Counted from the first letter of the stretch, positions 1 to 10,200 are shown. The stretch is 25,698 nt of DNA from an uncultured Bacillota bacterium (GCA_900545735.1 URAC01000005.1:1-25698), one strand, 5' to 3'. Program-made: numbers and translations. Notes: a model not told the origin generated them from the letters alone.

Positions 1-48
1 TCTACACGAGCCTTATCGTCGGCAGCGTCAGATGTGTATAAGAGACAG
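1..48 (+). other. Illumina Nextera i5-side adapter (not genomic)
   Basis: The first 48 bases match the P5-side Nextera adapter: the end of the P5 oligo (TCTACAC), an 8-base index GAGCCTTA at 8-15, the linker TCGTCGGCAGCGTC at 16-29 and the 19-bp Tn5 mosaic end AGATGTGTATAAGAGACAG at 30-48. From memory the index corresponds to i5 S521. Genomic sequence starts at base 49. An ATG inside the mosaic end (32-34) creates a false protein start reading MCIRDS. Confidence 0.98.
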
Positions 49-667
49 TCATATTTCAACATATATGTTGATGGTTGAAGAAGGAACAAAACTTGCTAAA
101 TTCAATTTGAATTTGGAAGAAGTTGATGAAAATTCAGCAAGGCAATATGAACTTGTTTATAACTTTTTGAAAGATAAAAATTTTGAAAGATATGAAGTTT
201 CAAACTTTGCAAAAAATAAAACTTATTCAAAACATAATGTAAATTATTGGCAGAGAAAAAACTATTTGGGCTTTGGATTAAGTGCTCATTCTTTTATCAA
301 GCCTTATAGATTTTACAACACCAGCAACTTGCAAAAATACATTGAATATTATTCAAATCCAAAATTCGAAATTAACAAAAAAAGCGAGCAAGAAATTTTG
401 CAAGAAGTTAAGAGAAAAGAAATTGTTAAGGTTGAAAAACTTTCTAAAAAAGAAAGTATGGAAGAAAAAATTATGCTTAGTTTGAGATGTCAAAACGGGC
501 TAGACCTAAATGAGTTCAAAGATGAATTTTTTGATTTAATTAGTAAGAAAAATGACGAGACAATTTTGCTTTTAAAAAATGACTTAATTGAATTGAAAGA
601 AAACAAAATTAAGTTGACAGAAAAAGGCTTTCTTGTTGCCAATCAAGTGATTTTGAAACTTATATAA
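49..667 (+). CDS. hemW: HemW-like radical SAM protein (heme chaperone), 3' part only
   Basis: This is the C-terminal ~205 residues of HemW, the HemN-related radical SAM protein now regarded as a heme chaperone in the cytoplasm. Recognisable family segments are the opening strand HISTYMLMVEEGT, the block RYEVSNFAKNKTYSKHNVNYW, and YLGFGLSAHSF, followed by the small winged-helix-like C-terminal domain (about the last 90 residues). HemW proteins are usually near 370-390 residues, so roughly the first 45 percent is missing, including the CxxxCxxC cluster motif and the true start. The reading frame runs into the adapter at base 48; the ATG at 32 belongs to the adapter and must not be used as start. 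No terminator is visible between its stop and the next gene, which has its own promoter. Family assignment is firm; activity cannot be judged from a fragment. Confidence 0.9.
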
Positions 668-693
668 TTCGACAAAAAATATAATATTGGCTA

Positions 694-722
694 TTGATTT
701 TTTAAAAAGTTTGTGATATAAA
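694..722 (+). promoter_or_regulatory. Sigma-A type promoter with extended -10
   Basis: TTGATT (694-699), a 17-base spacer and TATAAA (717-722), with TGA directly before the -10 (extended -10). Transcription would start near 729, about 30 bases before the ATG at 760, leaving room for the Shine-Dalgarno sequence AGGGAG at 751-756. It separates the following small gene from hemW. Confidence 0.6.
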
Positions 723-759
723 GTTGATATAAATCGTTTTAAAATTTAAGAGGGAGAAT

Positions 760-1200
760 ATGAAACACATAATTTTCGCGCACGAACTGTTTTATAAATT
801 TGTTGAAGTAGACGGCATTGAGCAGTTTAAATTTTGTGTTGCTTATGGCAATCGCTGTTGGGATATAGAAAATCACGCAAATGTTTATTACACGGATAGA
901 TTGCCTATAACAAATGTTTGGAGAGAAAATAAGAATGGAGATTTTATTCTTAATTTGCCTAATAAATTAGAACAAATTGATTATGATTTACTCCCAAAAT
1001 TTATTGATAAAAACGACTTCAAATCTTTCAAACTTGATGTTAATGAGCTAGCAGATATGGAGAAAAATTTTAATAAAAATTTAAAATTAACGCAAGAACA
1101 ATTATCTCAACAAGAATTGAAAAGAATTTTGATGTCAAATTATAATGTCGATACGAAAGCAAAATTTAATGAAAGCAAATCACTAAACATTGAAATGTAA
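760..1200 (+). CDS. Hypothetical protein, 146 residues
   Basis: I do not recognise this protein. It starts at ATG with AGGGAG 3 bases upstream, follows a good promoter and is closed by a strong hairpin terminator, so it looks like a real single-gene unit. The sequence is soluble in character, with no signal peptide or membrane segment. The first ~60 residues are aromatic-rich (FAHELFYKFVEV, VYYTDRLP), suggesting a small beta-containing domain; the last ~60 residues are Lys/Asn/Gln-rich and probably helical (ELADMEKNF, TQEQLSQQELKRIL) and may form a coiled coil. Three Cys (FKFCVAYG, RCWDIE area) are not in a metal-binding spacing. It lies between hemW and the convergent glyS, which says nothing about function. 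Confidence 0.7.
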   Translation: MKHIIFAHELFYKFVEVDGIEQFKFCVAYGNRCWDIENHANVYYTDRLPITNVWRENKNGDFILNLPNKLEQIDYDLLPKFIDKNDFKSFKLDVNELADMEKNFNKNLKLTQEQLSQQELKRILMSNYNVDTKAKFNESKSLNIEM

Positions 1201-1230
1201 AAAAAATCACCAATTTGGTGATTTATTTTA
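1199..1230. terminator. Bidirectional intrinsic terminator
   Basis: Perfect 9-bp stem AAATCACCA (1204-1212) / TGGTGATTT (1216-1224) with a 3-base ATT loop, an A8 run on the left and a T-rich tail on the right. It terminates the 760-1200 gene on + and glyS on -. The left A-run overlaps the stop codon of the upstream gene, and the right arm overlaps the glyS stop. Confidence 0.85.
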
Positions 1231-2593
1231 TTATGTTTGCAATGTATGCTTTGAGTTCGCTTATTGGCATTCTTATTTGTTCCATTGTATCTCTGTCACG
1301 GACGGTTACAGTGTTGTCTTGCAATGTGTCGAAGTCAACCGTTACACAAAGTGGAGTGCCTATTTGGTCTTGACGGCGATATCTTTTGCCAATAGTTCCT
1401 GTTTCATCATAAGTTACACGGAAATCCTTAGCGAGTTCTTTAAATAATTCGTGTGCTTTATCTGACAAATCTCTTTTAATTAAAGGCAAAACTGCAACTT
1501 TGAAAGGAGCAATCCTTGGAGATAAATGCATAATTTCACGAACTTCGCCATCTGGCAATGTTTCAACATCGTAAGCATTGCAAATAACTGCAAGTATGGC
1601 TCTGTCTAATCCATAAGAATTTTCAATAACATTTGGAATAAACTTTTCATTAGTAATTGGGTCAAGGTATTCCATATTTTTGCCACTATATTCTTGGTGC
1701 TTTGTTAAGTCGTAGTTTGTTCTGTTATGAATGCCGTTGACTTCGTCCCAGCCGAATGGGAATTGATAATAAACATCGCAAGCGGCTTTTGCATAGAAGG
1801 CGAGTTTATCGTGGTCGTGGAATTTTAATTTTTCTTCTGGGATTCCAAGTGAAACGAAAAATTCTTTAGATACCTTTTTAAATTCTTCATAATATTTTTC
1901 ATCTTCGTCAGCGTGGCAGAAGAATTGATATTCCATTTGTTCAAATTCAATTTGCCTAAAAGTGAAATTTCCAGGGGTGATTTCGTTTCTAAACGCTTTG
2001 CCGATTTGACCAATTCCAAAAGGAACTTTTGCCCTCATTGAGCGTTGAACATTCAAAAAGTTTACATATTCGCCTTGTGCTGTTTCAGGGCGGAGATAAA
2101 TATCCAAAGCATTTTCGCTTGTTACGCCTCTTTGAGTTTTGAAAAGCAAATTGAATTGCCTAATTGGTGTAAAGTTGCTTTTTCCACAAACAGGGCAAGG
2201 AACGTGATGCTCTTGAACATACTCACTCATTTCTTCTTTTGTCATTAAATCTGGATTAACTTCACCGTGAGAATAATTTGAAATTAAATTGTCCGCTCTA
2301 AAACGCGCTTTACATTCTTTGCAGTCCATAAGAGGGTCAGAAAAACTTGCAACGTGACCCGATGCTTCCCAAACTCTTGGATTCATTAAAATTGCGCAAT
2401 CAACGCCATAAGAGTTTTCTCTTTCTTGAACAAATTTTTTCCACCATACTTGTTTGATATTGTTTTTAAGTTCCACACCTAATGGGCCATAATCCCAAGT
2501 GTTTGCAAGTCCGCCATAAATATCGCTTCCTGGGAAGATGTAACCAACATTTTTGCAATGCGCGACTATTTTATCCATTTCTATATTTGCCAT
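1223..2593 (-). CDS. glyS: Glycyl-tRNA synthetase, single-chain (alpha2) class II type
   Basis: Charges tRNA-Gly with glycine in the cytoplasm. At 456 residues it is the homodimeric archaeal/eukaryal-like form found in many Gram-positive bacteria, not the alpha2-beta2 form. Visible landmarks: the N-terminal motif 1 region around YIFPGSDIYGGLANTWDYGPLG (residues 18-39), two CxxC pairs (Cys91/Cys94 and Cys133/Cys136) forming the zinc knuckle insertion, motif 2 with FRNEITPG and the following FRQIEFEQMEYQFF, motif 3 ending in SYGLDRAILAV, and the C-terminal anticodon-binding domain with the family signature IGKRYRRQDQIGTP. The start is fixed by AAGGAG at 2600-2605 (on -) and the good promoter behind it. 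It is a single-gene unit, convergent with the gene at 760. The 79-base gap upstream is too short for a T-box leader, so tRNA-controlled antitermination is not expected. Confidence 0.97.
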   Translation of the reverse strand: MANIEMDKIVAHCKNVGYIFPGSDIYGGLANTWDYGPLGVELKNNIKQVWWKKFVQERENSYGVDCAILMNPRVWEASGHVASFSDPLMDCKECKARFRADNLISNYSHGEVNPDLMTKEEMSEYVQEHHVPCPVCGKSNFTPIRQFNLLFKTQRGVTSENALDIYLRPETAQGEYVNFLNVQRSMRAKVPFGIGQIGKAFRNEITPGNFTFRQIEFEQMEYQFFCHADEDEKYYEEFKKVSKEFFVSLGIPEEKLKFHDHDKLAFYAKAACDVYYQFPFGWDEVNGIHNRTNYDLTKHQEYSGKNMEYLDPITNEKFIPNVIENSYGLDRAILAVICNAYDVETLPDGEVREIMHLSPRIAPFKVAVLPLIKRDLSDKAHELFKELAKDFRVTYDETGTIGKRYRRQDQIGTPLCVTVDFDTLQDNTVTVRDRDTMEQIRMPISELKAYIANIIK

Positions 2594-2619
2594 ATCTTTC
2601 TCCTTAAATTATGCCTTGT

Positions 2620-2647
2620 ATTATAGCACAAAAAAAGAATAAATCAA
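2620..2647 (-). promoter_or_regulatory. glyS promoter
   Basis: Reading on the minus strand: TTGATT (2647-2642), a 16-base spacer and a perfect TATAAT (2625-2620) preceded by TGC (extended -10). The start of transcription would be near 2613, giving a leader of about 20 bases with AAGGAG. The -35 hexamer sits in the loop and stem edge of the upstream gene's terminator. Confidence 0.75.
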
Positions 2648-2665
2648 TTAAAATCTATTCTTTTT
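2632..2665 (-). terminator. Probable terminator of the phosphohexomutase gene
   Basis: Inverted repeat AAAAAGAATA (2632-2641) / TATTCTTTTT (2656-2665), 10 bp with a 14-base loop, 7 bases after the gene's stop. On the minus strand the distal arm ends in a T-run. The stem is A/T-rich with one G:C pair, so it is weaker than the other terminators here. Confidence 0.5.
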
Positions 2666-2672
2666 AAAATTT

Positions 2673-4085
2673 TTATTGTCTTGTTGTAACTCCAATAAAT
2701 TTTTCAAGTTCGCCAATGATTTTTTCGCAAGTTTTGAGATTTTCCTGTTCTGCAAAAATTCTTACAACATTTTCAGTGCCTGAAAATCTTATGGTTGCCC
2801 AATAATCATTTTCAAAAATCATTTTATATTCATTTTCACCAACAATATTGAGGATTTTTTTAGTTAATTTAGGGGATTTTTTATCTATGAATAGCATTTT
2901 GCTTATTTTTTCCTTTTGTTTAGCGGAAATAGGATAGGCATATTCAATGACTTCTGATTTGAATTTGGTCAATTTTTGAATTTCTTTCAAAAGTTCATCA
3001 ATGGTCTTGCCACTTTCCGCCATTAAACCAATTAACAAAGCGGTTACAACCAGCCCATCTTTTGAATAAATATGCTTTTTGAAGGCAATTCCGTTGGATT
3101 CTCCGCCCAAAAATGCATCAGTAGTTGATAAAATCTTGCCTATATGTTTAAATCCCACTTTTGCATCATAACAAGCATCATTAAAGGTTTTTGCTAGTTT
3201 TACAGAAAGGTTTGAAAGGGCAGTGTTTTTAACAATTCCGCCTTTATAGCCTTTGAATTTGACGAAATAATAATACAAGACTGGCAAAATGAAATTGCAA
3301 TCTAAAACTTTTCCTTTGCTATCAATAACGGAAATTCTATCGCCATCGCCATCTAACGCGATGCCCAAATCAAATTTTTCATCTTTGAGTTTTTTAACTT
3401 GGTCGTCAAGATTTTTCTTGTATGGGGCAGGTAAAATTCCGCGGAAAAGCACATCACGATTTACATTCATACATTCAAAATTTTTGATGCCCATACGCTT
3501 GAATAGATATTGCAAACATTCAGTAGAATTGCCGTTCATAGCGTTAAATAAAATTTTAAACTTGCATTTTTTTGTTGCGTTGATATCTACAAAACTCAAA
3601 ATGCTTTCACAAAATTCTGATATGTCGGAAATAAATTCAATTTTTGCACTAGTATGCTTTTTGTCTAACAAATCTTGTATGTTTATATCTTCATTTGCCC
3701 ATTTTTCTATACGAGCGCAAAAGACATCATCAACTTCTTTTGCTGGCCTTTCAAAAATTTTAATACCATTATACATATATGGGTTATGGCTAGCAGTTAT
3801 CATTAATCCTAAATTTGCAATTTTTGTCATATATGAAATGACGGGCGATGGCACAGAGTGGTCATATAAAAACACTTTAACATCAAAAGAGGATAAGGTT
3901 TCGCCAAGCCATTTTGCAAAGGTTTCGCTCATAAATCTATTGTCATAGCCAATGACTACGCTTGGCTTTTTTATTTTTTCTTCTTCAAAATATTTGCTTA
4001 ATGCGTAGGCAATTTTTTGCACATTTTCTTTTGTAAAATCTTCACCAATTATTCCGCGAAAACCGCTAGTTCCAAACTTTATCAT
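2673..4085 (-). CDS. Alpha-D-phosphohexomutase (phosphoglucomutase/phosphomannomutase family)
   Basis: Moves phosphate between C1 and C6 of a hexose (glucose or mannose phosphate), supplying sugar-1-phosphates for envelope polysaccharide and glycogen-type pathways. All four active-site loops are present (numbering from the chosen start): FGTSGFRG at 4-11, the catalytic phosphoserine loop TASHNP with Ser99, the magnesium loop DGDGDR at 245-250, the sugar-binding loop GGESNG at 327-332, and the phosphate-binding loop RFSGTEN at 433-439. Length (470 residues) is usual. Start choice: an in-frame ATG three codons upstream (4094) abuts the AAGGG Shine-Dalgarno with no spacer, so the second ATG, 9 bases from that site, is the workable start. 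GGESNG is neither a textbook phosphomannomutase (GGExSGH) nor glucosamine mutase loop, so the substrate is left open. It is transcribed alone, divergently from the giant surface gene. Confidence 0.9.
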   Translation of the reverse strand: MIKFGTSGFRGIIGEDFTKENVQKIAYALSKYFEEEKIKKPSVVIGYDNRFMSETFAKWLGETLSSFDVKVFLYDHSVPSPVISYMTKIANLGLMITASHNPYMYNGIKIFERPAKEVDDVFCARIEKWANEDINIQDLLDKKHTSAKIEFISDISEFCESILSFVDINATKKCKFKILFNAMNGNSTECLQYLFKRMGIKNFECMNVNRDVLFRGILPAPYKKNLDDQVKKLKDEKFDLGIALDGDGDRISVIDSKGKVLDCNFILPVLYYYFVKFKGYKGGIVKNTALSNLSVKLAKTFNDACYDAKVGFKHIGKILSTTDAFLGGESNGIAFKKHIYSKDGLVVTALLIGLMAESGKTIDELLKEIQKLTKFKSEVIEYAYPISAKQKEKISKMLFIDKKSPKLTKKILNIVGENEYKMIFENDYWATIRFSGTENVVRIFAEQENLKTCEKIIGELEKFIGVTTRQ

Positions 4086-4109
4086 TTTCTTCATCCCTTT
4101 TTTTATTAA

Positions 4110-4138
4110 AGTATATTGAAAATTTTCAAATTTTCCAA
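4110..4138 (-). promoter_or_regulatory. Promoter of the phosphohexomutase gene with palindromic spacer
   Basis: On the minus strand: TTGGAA (4138-4133), 17-base spacer, TATACT (4115-4110). The spacer contains a perfect 14-bp palindrome TTGAAAATTTTCAA at 4116-4129, a possible repressor operator, although A/T-rich palindromes occur by chance in such DNA. Confidence 0.5.
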
Positions 4139-4191
4139 ATTTTTATAGACAAATTGTATAAAATAATTTGTAGAAAAATATGCAAATAGAT

Positions 4192-4220
4192 TTGACTTTT
4201 TTTCGCGCGTATATTAATAT
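4192..4220 (+). promoter_or_regulatory. Candidate promoter of the giant secreted protein gene
   Basis: TTGACT (4192-4197), 17-base spacer, TAATAT (4215-4220). The spacer contains an unusual CGCGCG (4204-4209) in otherwise very A/T-rich DNA. About 20 bases upstream lies an inverted repeat ACAAATT (4149-4155) / AATTTGT (4165-4171) that could bind a regulator. Confidence 0.45.
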
Positions 4221-4253
4221 ATATAAAAAATAAGGCAAATTTGGGGTAGTTTC

Positions 4254-7200
4254 TTGAAAACATTAAATAAAAAAATTTTTAGATTGCTTATTTTAATTTC
4301 GCTAATTGTTGTCATTGGCGTTTCTTTTATTGTTACAAGTGCTATTTATAAAGGCGCTCATTCTGGGTTCGGCTCATTGGTCTTAGATAAAGGCATCAAT
4401 ATCGAAATTGCAGATGCCGACATCGATAGTTTGTCTAGAAATATGTCAATTCCAGTTCAATATTACACTGACAAATCTGCCACGATTGAGACAAACAGGA
4501 AAGATTTTTCCGTAGAGCCAACAAGCTCAACTGAATATTACATAGCAAATCCAACTATCACAGCACAAGAAGGCACAGAACCTTTTTATCTAAGAGTCAA
4601 GTTAAATGCACTATATTATGCTGACGGCAGTGACACTCCAACAACTTTTTCTATGTCATTAACTGAAAAACAAATTCTTTATAGTTTGTTTTCAACAGAT
4701 TCAAATTATTCACCAATAAAGTTTAATGACTATTTTGCTGCTGACGCCAATGGTGAATATTATTACTATGTTAGTGGCGGCTACGGAGCTGCAACAAAAA
4801 ACAACTTGCAATTAGTTAACGCTGGCGATGAAATTAAATTGTTCCAAGGCTTCTTGGCTAATGATGTAACGCCAGTTTCCAGCGTATACTTCAAATATTT
4901 TGAAAGCATTCCTAATAATGTAACAAAAATCTCTTTTACTTTGGATATTGAACTTGCTACTGCACAAATTTGGGATATGCCAGATGTTAAACTCTTAACA
5001 GAAGATGAAATAACACTTTCTGGAGATAAAACGGAAATCATTGCTATTAATGCAGTTGACACAACTTATGCGCTTCCAGGTTATACAACCGATGGAACAA
5101 AAATTACAAGCGTCGGTGTAAGCACAAATATGCTTGATGGCGATGCTGTAAAAGTATATTTTGCCAACACAATGACAACCGTTGGTGGATATAATTCAGT
5201 CAGTTCATTAAATAAAATTTATTTAGGCAACAATGTAACAACTATAGCGCCTAATGCTTTTTCATATTCAGGCTTAACTGGAGATTTGATTTTGCCAATT
5301 ACCATTGCTAATATTGGTGAAAATGCATTTAATAATTGCGATTTCGCTTGTGAATTTCCATATATTCCTAACATAGCAACTATTGGCAATTATGCATTTA
5401 ATTCCTGCGATGGCTTAATTGGAACATTGCATATTTCAGGCTCAGTAGGCAATAATGCTTTTGAAAACACAGGTTTTGATGTTATTAAAATCGCCTCTGG
5501 TGCAACAAGTTTGGGGCAAGATTCTTTATCAAACTTAACATCGCTTTTAAGAGTGTATATAGATTCTAGCAGCATTTCAAGTTTAGATTCCTCAAATTGT
5601 GGGTTGTTGTCAAATAACACCCTTACAGATGTATATGTTAAAGAGGGCTTGGCTGTTGGAGAGTATATTTCCAATAATGCTAATTTTGTTCTAACTAAAT
5701 CAAATGCTTCAGGATATAACCATTATGGTAGAGCGGTTAAAATAACTTGGAATGGTGGCAGCATTGCAGGCACTTTAGATGCAAATTTGTGGAACTATGC
5801 AGGTAGCACGGGATACACAAGCACAAACGCTGGTAGCAATTCTGTTTATACTTTCAGTGGCAAAAATGCAATATCAAAAGTGGGTATAAATGGTGAAAAT
5901 ATTTATTATTTGCCAACCCCAATTATTAGTGGCTACACATTTAATGGCTGGTTCACGGCAGATGGTGCTGGCGTAAAAGTTGCAACTGCAGATGGCTGGA
6001 TTGCAAGCGTCAGCGGTTATACAGATGAAAATAAGGCGTGGATTAAAACTGACGCCACAACTTTGTATGCTCGTTATACAAAAAAATCTTTTACAATCAG
6101 TTATAATTTGGCTGGCGGCGGAACTTCTTCAACTAGACCTACATCGTATACTTTTGGAACTACAACATCAATTCCAAATCCAACAAGAACGGGTTATACT
6201 TTCTTAGGTTGGACTGTTTCGTCATCACTTACAGGCAAAACTTATGGAACAATAAACCTTGGTGATGGACATCAACAATTCGATTCTAATTATACTTCAG
6301 CAGTATATTATGAATTATATTATTTAAATAATAATATAACATATACTGGCGAATTATCAGATTCAGAAATTAGATGGAGAATGTATACAACCGCGGGGGC
6401 ATATAATGGTTCTTTAAGTTCAACACCAGTTACACCATCAAGCGATGGTTATACTAGTTTGTGGTATCATCGTGGAAAATCGGCAAGCAATACAACAATT
6501 TCTTTTACAACTGGCACAAGTTATTCAGTCGATGCTCATCAAGTGGGGGATTTGACGCTAACTGCTCGTTGGAAAGCCAATACCTACACAGTTACATTTG
6601 ATCCAAATGGCGGAACTGTTTCTCAAACTTCAACAACCGTAACATACGATTCAACTTACGGCACATTGCCAACCCCAACAAGAACTGGTTACACATTCGC
6701 TGGCTGGCACACAGCAGCAAGTGGTGGAACAAAAATAGTTGATACAACAAAAGTAACCACAGCAAGCAACCATACTTTATATGCACAATGGACGGCCAAT
6801 AAATACACAGTTACATTTGATCCAAATGGCGGAACTGTTTCTCAAACTTCAAAAACCGTAACATACGATTCGGCTTACGGAACTCTTCCAACCCCAACAA
6901 GAACTGGATACACATTTGCTGGCTGGTTCACAGCAAAATCTGGTGGAACACAAATAACGTCAGAAACAAAGGTTGCGATTACTTCAGCTCAAACACTTTA
7001 TGCTCATTGGACGGCCAATAAATACACAGTTACATTTAATCCAAATAGCGGAAATGTTTCTCAAACTTCAAAAACCGTAACATACGATTCAACTTACGGA
7101 ACTCTGCCAACACCAACAAGAACTGGTTACACATTTGAAGGCTGGTTCACAGCAGCATCTGGTGGAACACAAATAACATCAGAAACAAAGGTTGCGATTA

Positions 7201-10200
7201 CTTCAGCTCAAACACTTTATGCTCATTGGACACTCAATAAGTCTTACTTATTAACTGGTTCAAAATGGCAACAAGCGTTAATTGATGCAAATTCTAATTA
7301 TACGCAAGAAAATATTGCTAATATAACTTTCACTAACACAAAACCAACATCAGGAACAATCGTTTCAGTTGGTGCAATTAGTGCTGATGGCACAACAGCG
7401 TATGTAGAAGGAACAAGATATATAAGCGATGTTAAAGCCTATGTAACATCAAGTTCAACAAGCGGCAAATATAATGTAACATTCTACAGCCCTGTAACAA
7501 TTTACGCACCAGTCGATTCAAGTAGATTGTTCTATGGCATATCTAATGCTATATCAATTGTATTTAATAATTTTAATACAAGCAATGTTACTGATATGTC
7601 CGACATGTTTTATGATTGCCTTAATTTAATATCATTAGACTTATCAAGTTTTGACACAAGCAATGTAAAAGATATGCATGGAATGTTTAGTAGTTGTTTC
7701 GACCTAGAATCAATAAATTTGTCAAGCTTTCAGACGAGTAAGGTTATAGATTTACAATTTATGTTCTATGATTGTAGCAGCTTGCTTTCTTTAGACCTTT
7801 CAAACTTTAATACAAGCAATGTAACTAATATGACAAGTATGTTCTATGAAAATGGTAGTTTGACAAATATAAATATTTCAAGTTTTGATACAAGAAAAGT
7901 TACAAGTATGCTTGCTATGTTTAGTGGGTGCCATAATTTGAATGGAACTCTTGATCTTTCAAGTTTTGATATGAGCAATGTAACAGATACAGATAGCATG
8001 CTTTCTGGTTGCTCTTCTTTAAGCGTAATTAAAACGCCAAAAGCTATTGGAAGCACTGCAATTACTTTGCCTTCAAAACACTGGTATAACGAAGAAACAA
8101 TTGCTGGACCATATTCGCAAATTTCAAGCGCAATATTAACAAACGGAAGCATAACGCTTCGCCCTGGATACATAATAGAATTATGGGCAGAACATCCAGA
8201 AACGCAACAGAATGATCCACTTTATTATAATTATTTCTTCTCCAATCAAGCAGGAGACTCGCTTTCCTCCTTATTATGTAATGCGTATCCAAATCTAAAT
8301 GCAACGGTAGCAAATAATGCTAGCTATATCCAGCTTCTTCCAAAAGACCCAGCGCTTTGGACAACGGTTGGCACAAATAAAATTCAAACAACAATGTATA
8401 TTTGGGGAAATTCGCAATATTCCTACCGTGTTCCTGAAGGATATTTCATGGAAATTATTCAACTCGACTACGATGGCAATACTATTGGCGAAAGTTGGAC
8501 GTTTGGTAATGAATATGTTGACGACAGCCAACAAGGCGATGATTCTGGAAGCATAACAACTCATTCGCGCGCATATAAATTACAACTTACTCTTTGGAAT
8601 AACGGAAAAACTGTTAAGCCAAGCAGCGTCACAACAAGCGCTCTTTCAAGCTGGTATATAACAATGGAGTCTAACCAAGTTAAAAATATTTGGTATGGTC
8701 ACGAAATTCCAATGCCAAAAGTTTATGTCCTTGGCATGCAATACTCCGATTATGTTCAAGCCCAAGCAGGAGCCATAACACAATCAACAAAAGATGATAC
8801 CTTACACATTAATTTTACAAGCCTTGCAAATCTTGGAACAGTTTCTCATTGGGAAGTTATTACGCCAATAATTTACAATTTGTATTTCAATACTGGCAAC
8901 GGAACTTACAACGGAAAACAAGGAACAATTCTAATTGGAAGTGGCTATGCAGGTCAGTCAATAGCGTTTGATTTGAATGATATTGTATCACCAGATGGCT
9001 ATTGTTTAACAAAATTAACGCAAGCAAGTGGTTCAAAAGGTGGATTTGGTAACGGAAGTTCCTCAACCATCGCGATTTCGAACAATATGAATACATCGCA
9101 AAAGTATACATTTGGCCCTGGTGATGCAACAATTCAATTTAAATTCGCACAAAATACCGCTTCTTATTTAAGAAAAGATTGGAAGTCTGCTTTGACATCA
9201 ATAGATGTAACAAAAATCGCTACAATTGAATTTACAAAAACCAAACCAACAGGTTCGGGTTATACAATTTTATCAGTTGGCGCAACTGCCACCGATGGAG
9301 CAACTGCATATGTTCAACACACACTATATGTTAATGATATATATGCTTATGTAAAAGCTAATTCATCTGATAGCAGTAAATATGATATTATTTTCTATAG
9401 TCCTGTAACAATTTACGCACCAGTCGATTCAAGTTATTTGTTTAGTAATTCAAGAACTTCATATAGATTAACAAGTTTAACTTCAATAACTTTTAATAAC
9501 TTTAACACAAGCAATGTTACAAATATGAGTTATATGTTCTATTATTGTTCAGGTTTGACAAGTTTAAATGTATCATCATTTAATACCGGAAAAGTAACAA
9601 ATATGAGTTATATGTTCTATCGTTGTTCAGGTTTGACAAGTTTAAATTTATCATCATTTAATACCGAAAACGTAACAAGTATGAGTTATATGTTTGCTTA
9701 TTGTTCAAGTTTTACAAGTTTAAATTTATCATCATTTAATACCGGAAAAGTAACAAGTATGAATTATATGTTCCGTAATTGTTCAAGTTTGACAAGTTTA
9801 GATGTATCATCATTTAATACCGGAAAAGTAACAAATATGAGTTATATGTTCCGTGATTGTTCAAGTTTGACAAGTTTAAATGTATCATCATTTAATACCG
9901 GAAAAGTAACAAATATGAATTATATGTTCCGTGGTTGTTCAAGTTTGACAAGTTTGAATTTAAGTACTTTTAATATGAGTGCAACAACTAATGTCTCTAA
10001 TATGTTAACTGGTGTAGGTAGCGAATTTGATTTCTATGAATTAATAACGCCAAAGGCTATGAAAACTTCAATAACGTTGCCATTCCATTTCTGTTTGGCT
10101 AGCGATTATTCAGGCGATTATACTTCAATTCCTACATCTTTAACTTCGACTAAATTATTGCCAAAAAATGTTCAAGTAACTAGAAGTGATAGTGGTGATT

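Noticed and set aside
30..48. Tn5 mosaic ends at both window ends, resembling a transposon of about 25.6 kb
   Set aside because: They are joined to Nextera linkers and sample indices, so they come from in vitro tagmentation, not from a mobile element.
32..52. ATG at 32 as start of the first protein (MCIRDS)
   Set aside because: These codons lie in adapter sequence; the remainder is an internal piece of HemW.
2594..2672. T-box leader for glyS
   Set aside because: Only 79 bases separate the genes; no room for a specifier stem, and the promoter lies close to the start codon.
8062..8564. Overlapping antisense ORFs inside the giant gene (for example 8062-8313, 8295-8564 on -)
   Set aside because: No Shine-Dalgarno or family resemblance; they are shadows of a long biased coding sequence.
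9501..9968. Regular 78-bp repeats as a possible CRISPR array
   Set aside because: Repeats are contiguous without unique spacers, in frame, and encode a known 26-residue surface repeat.
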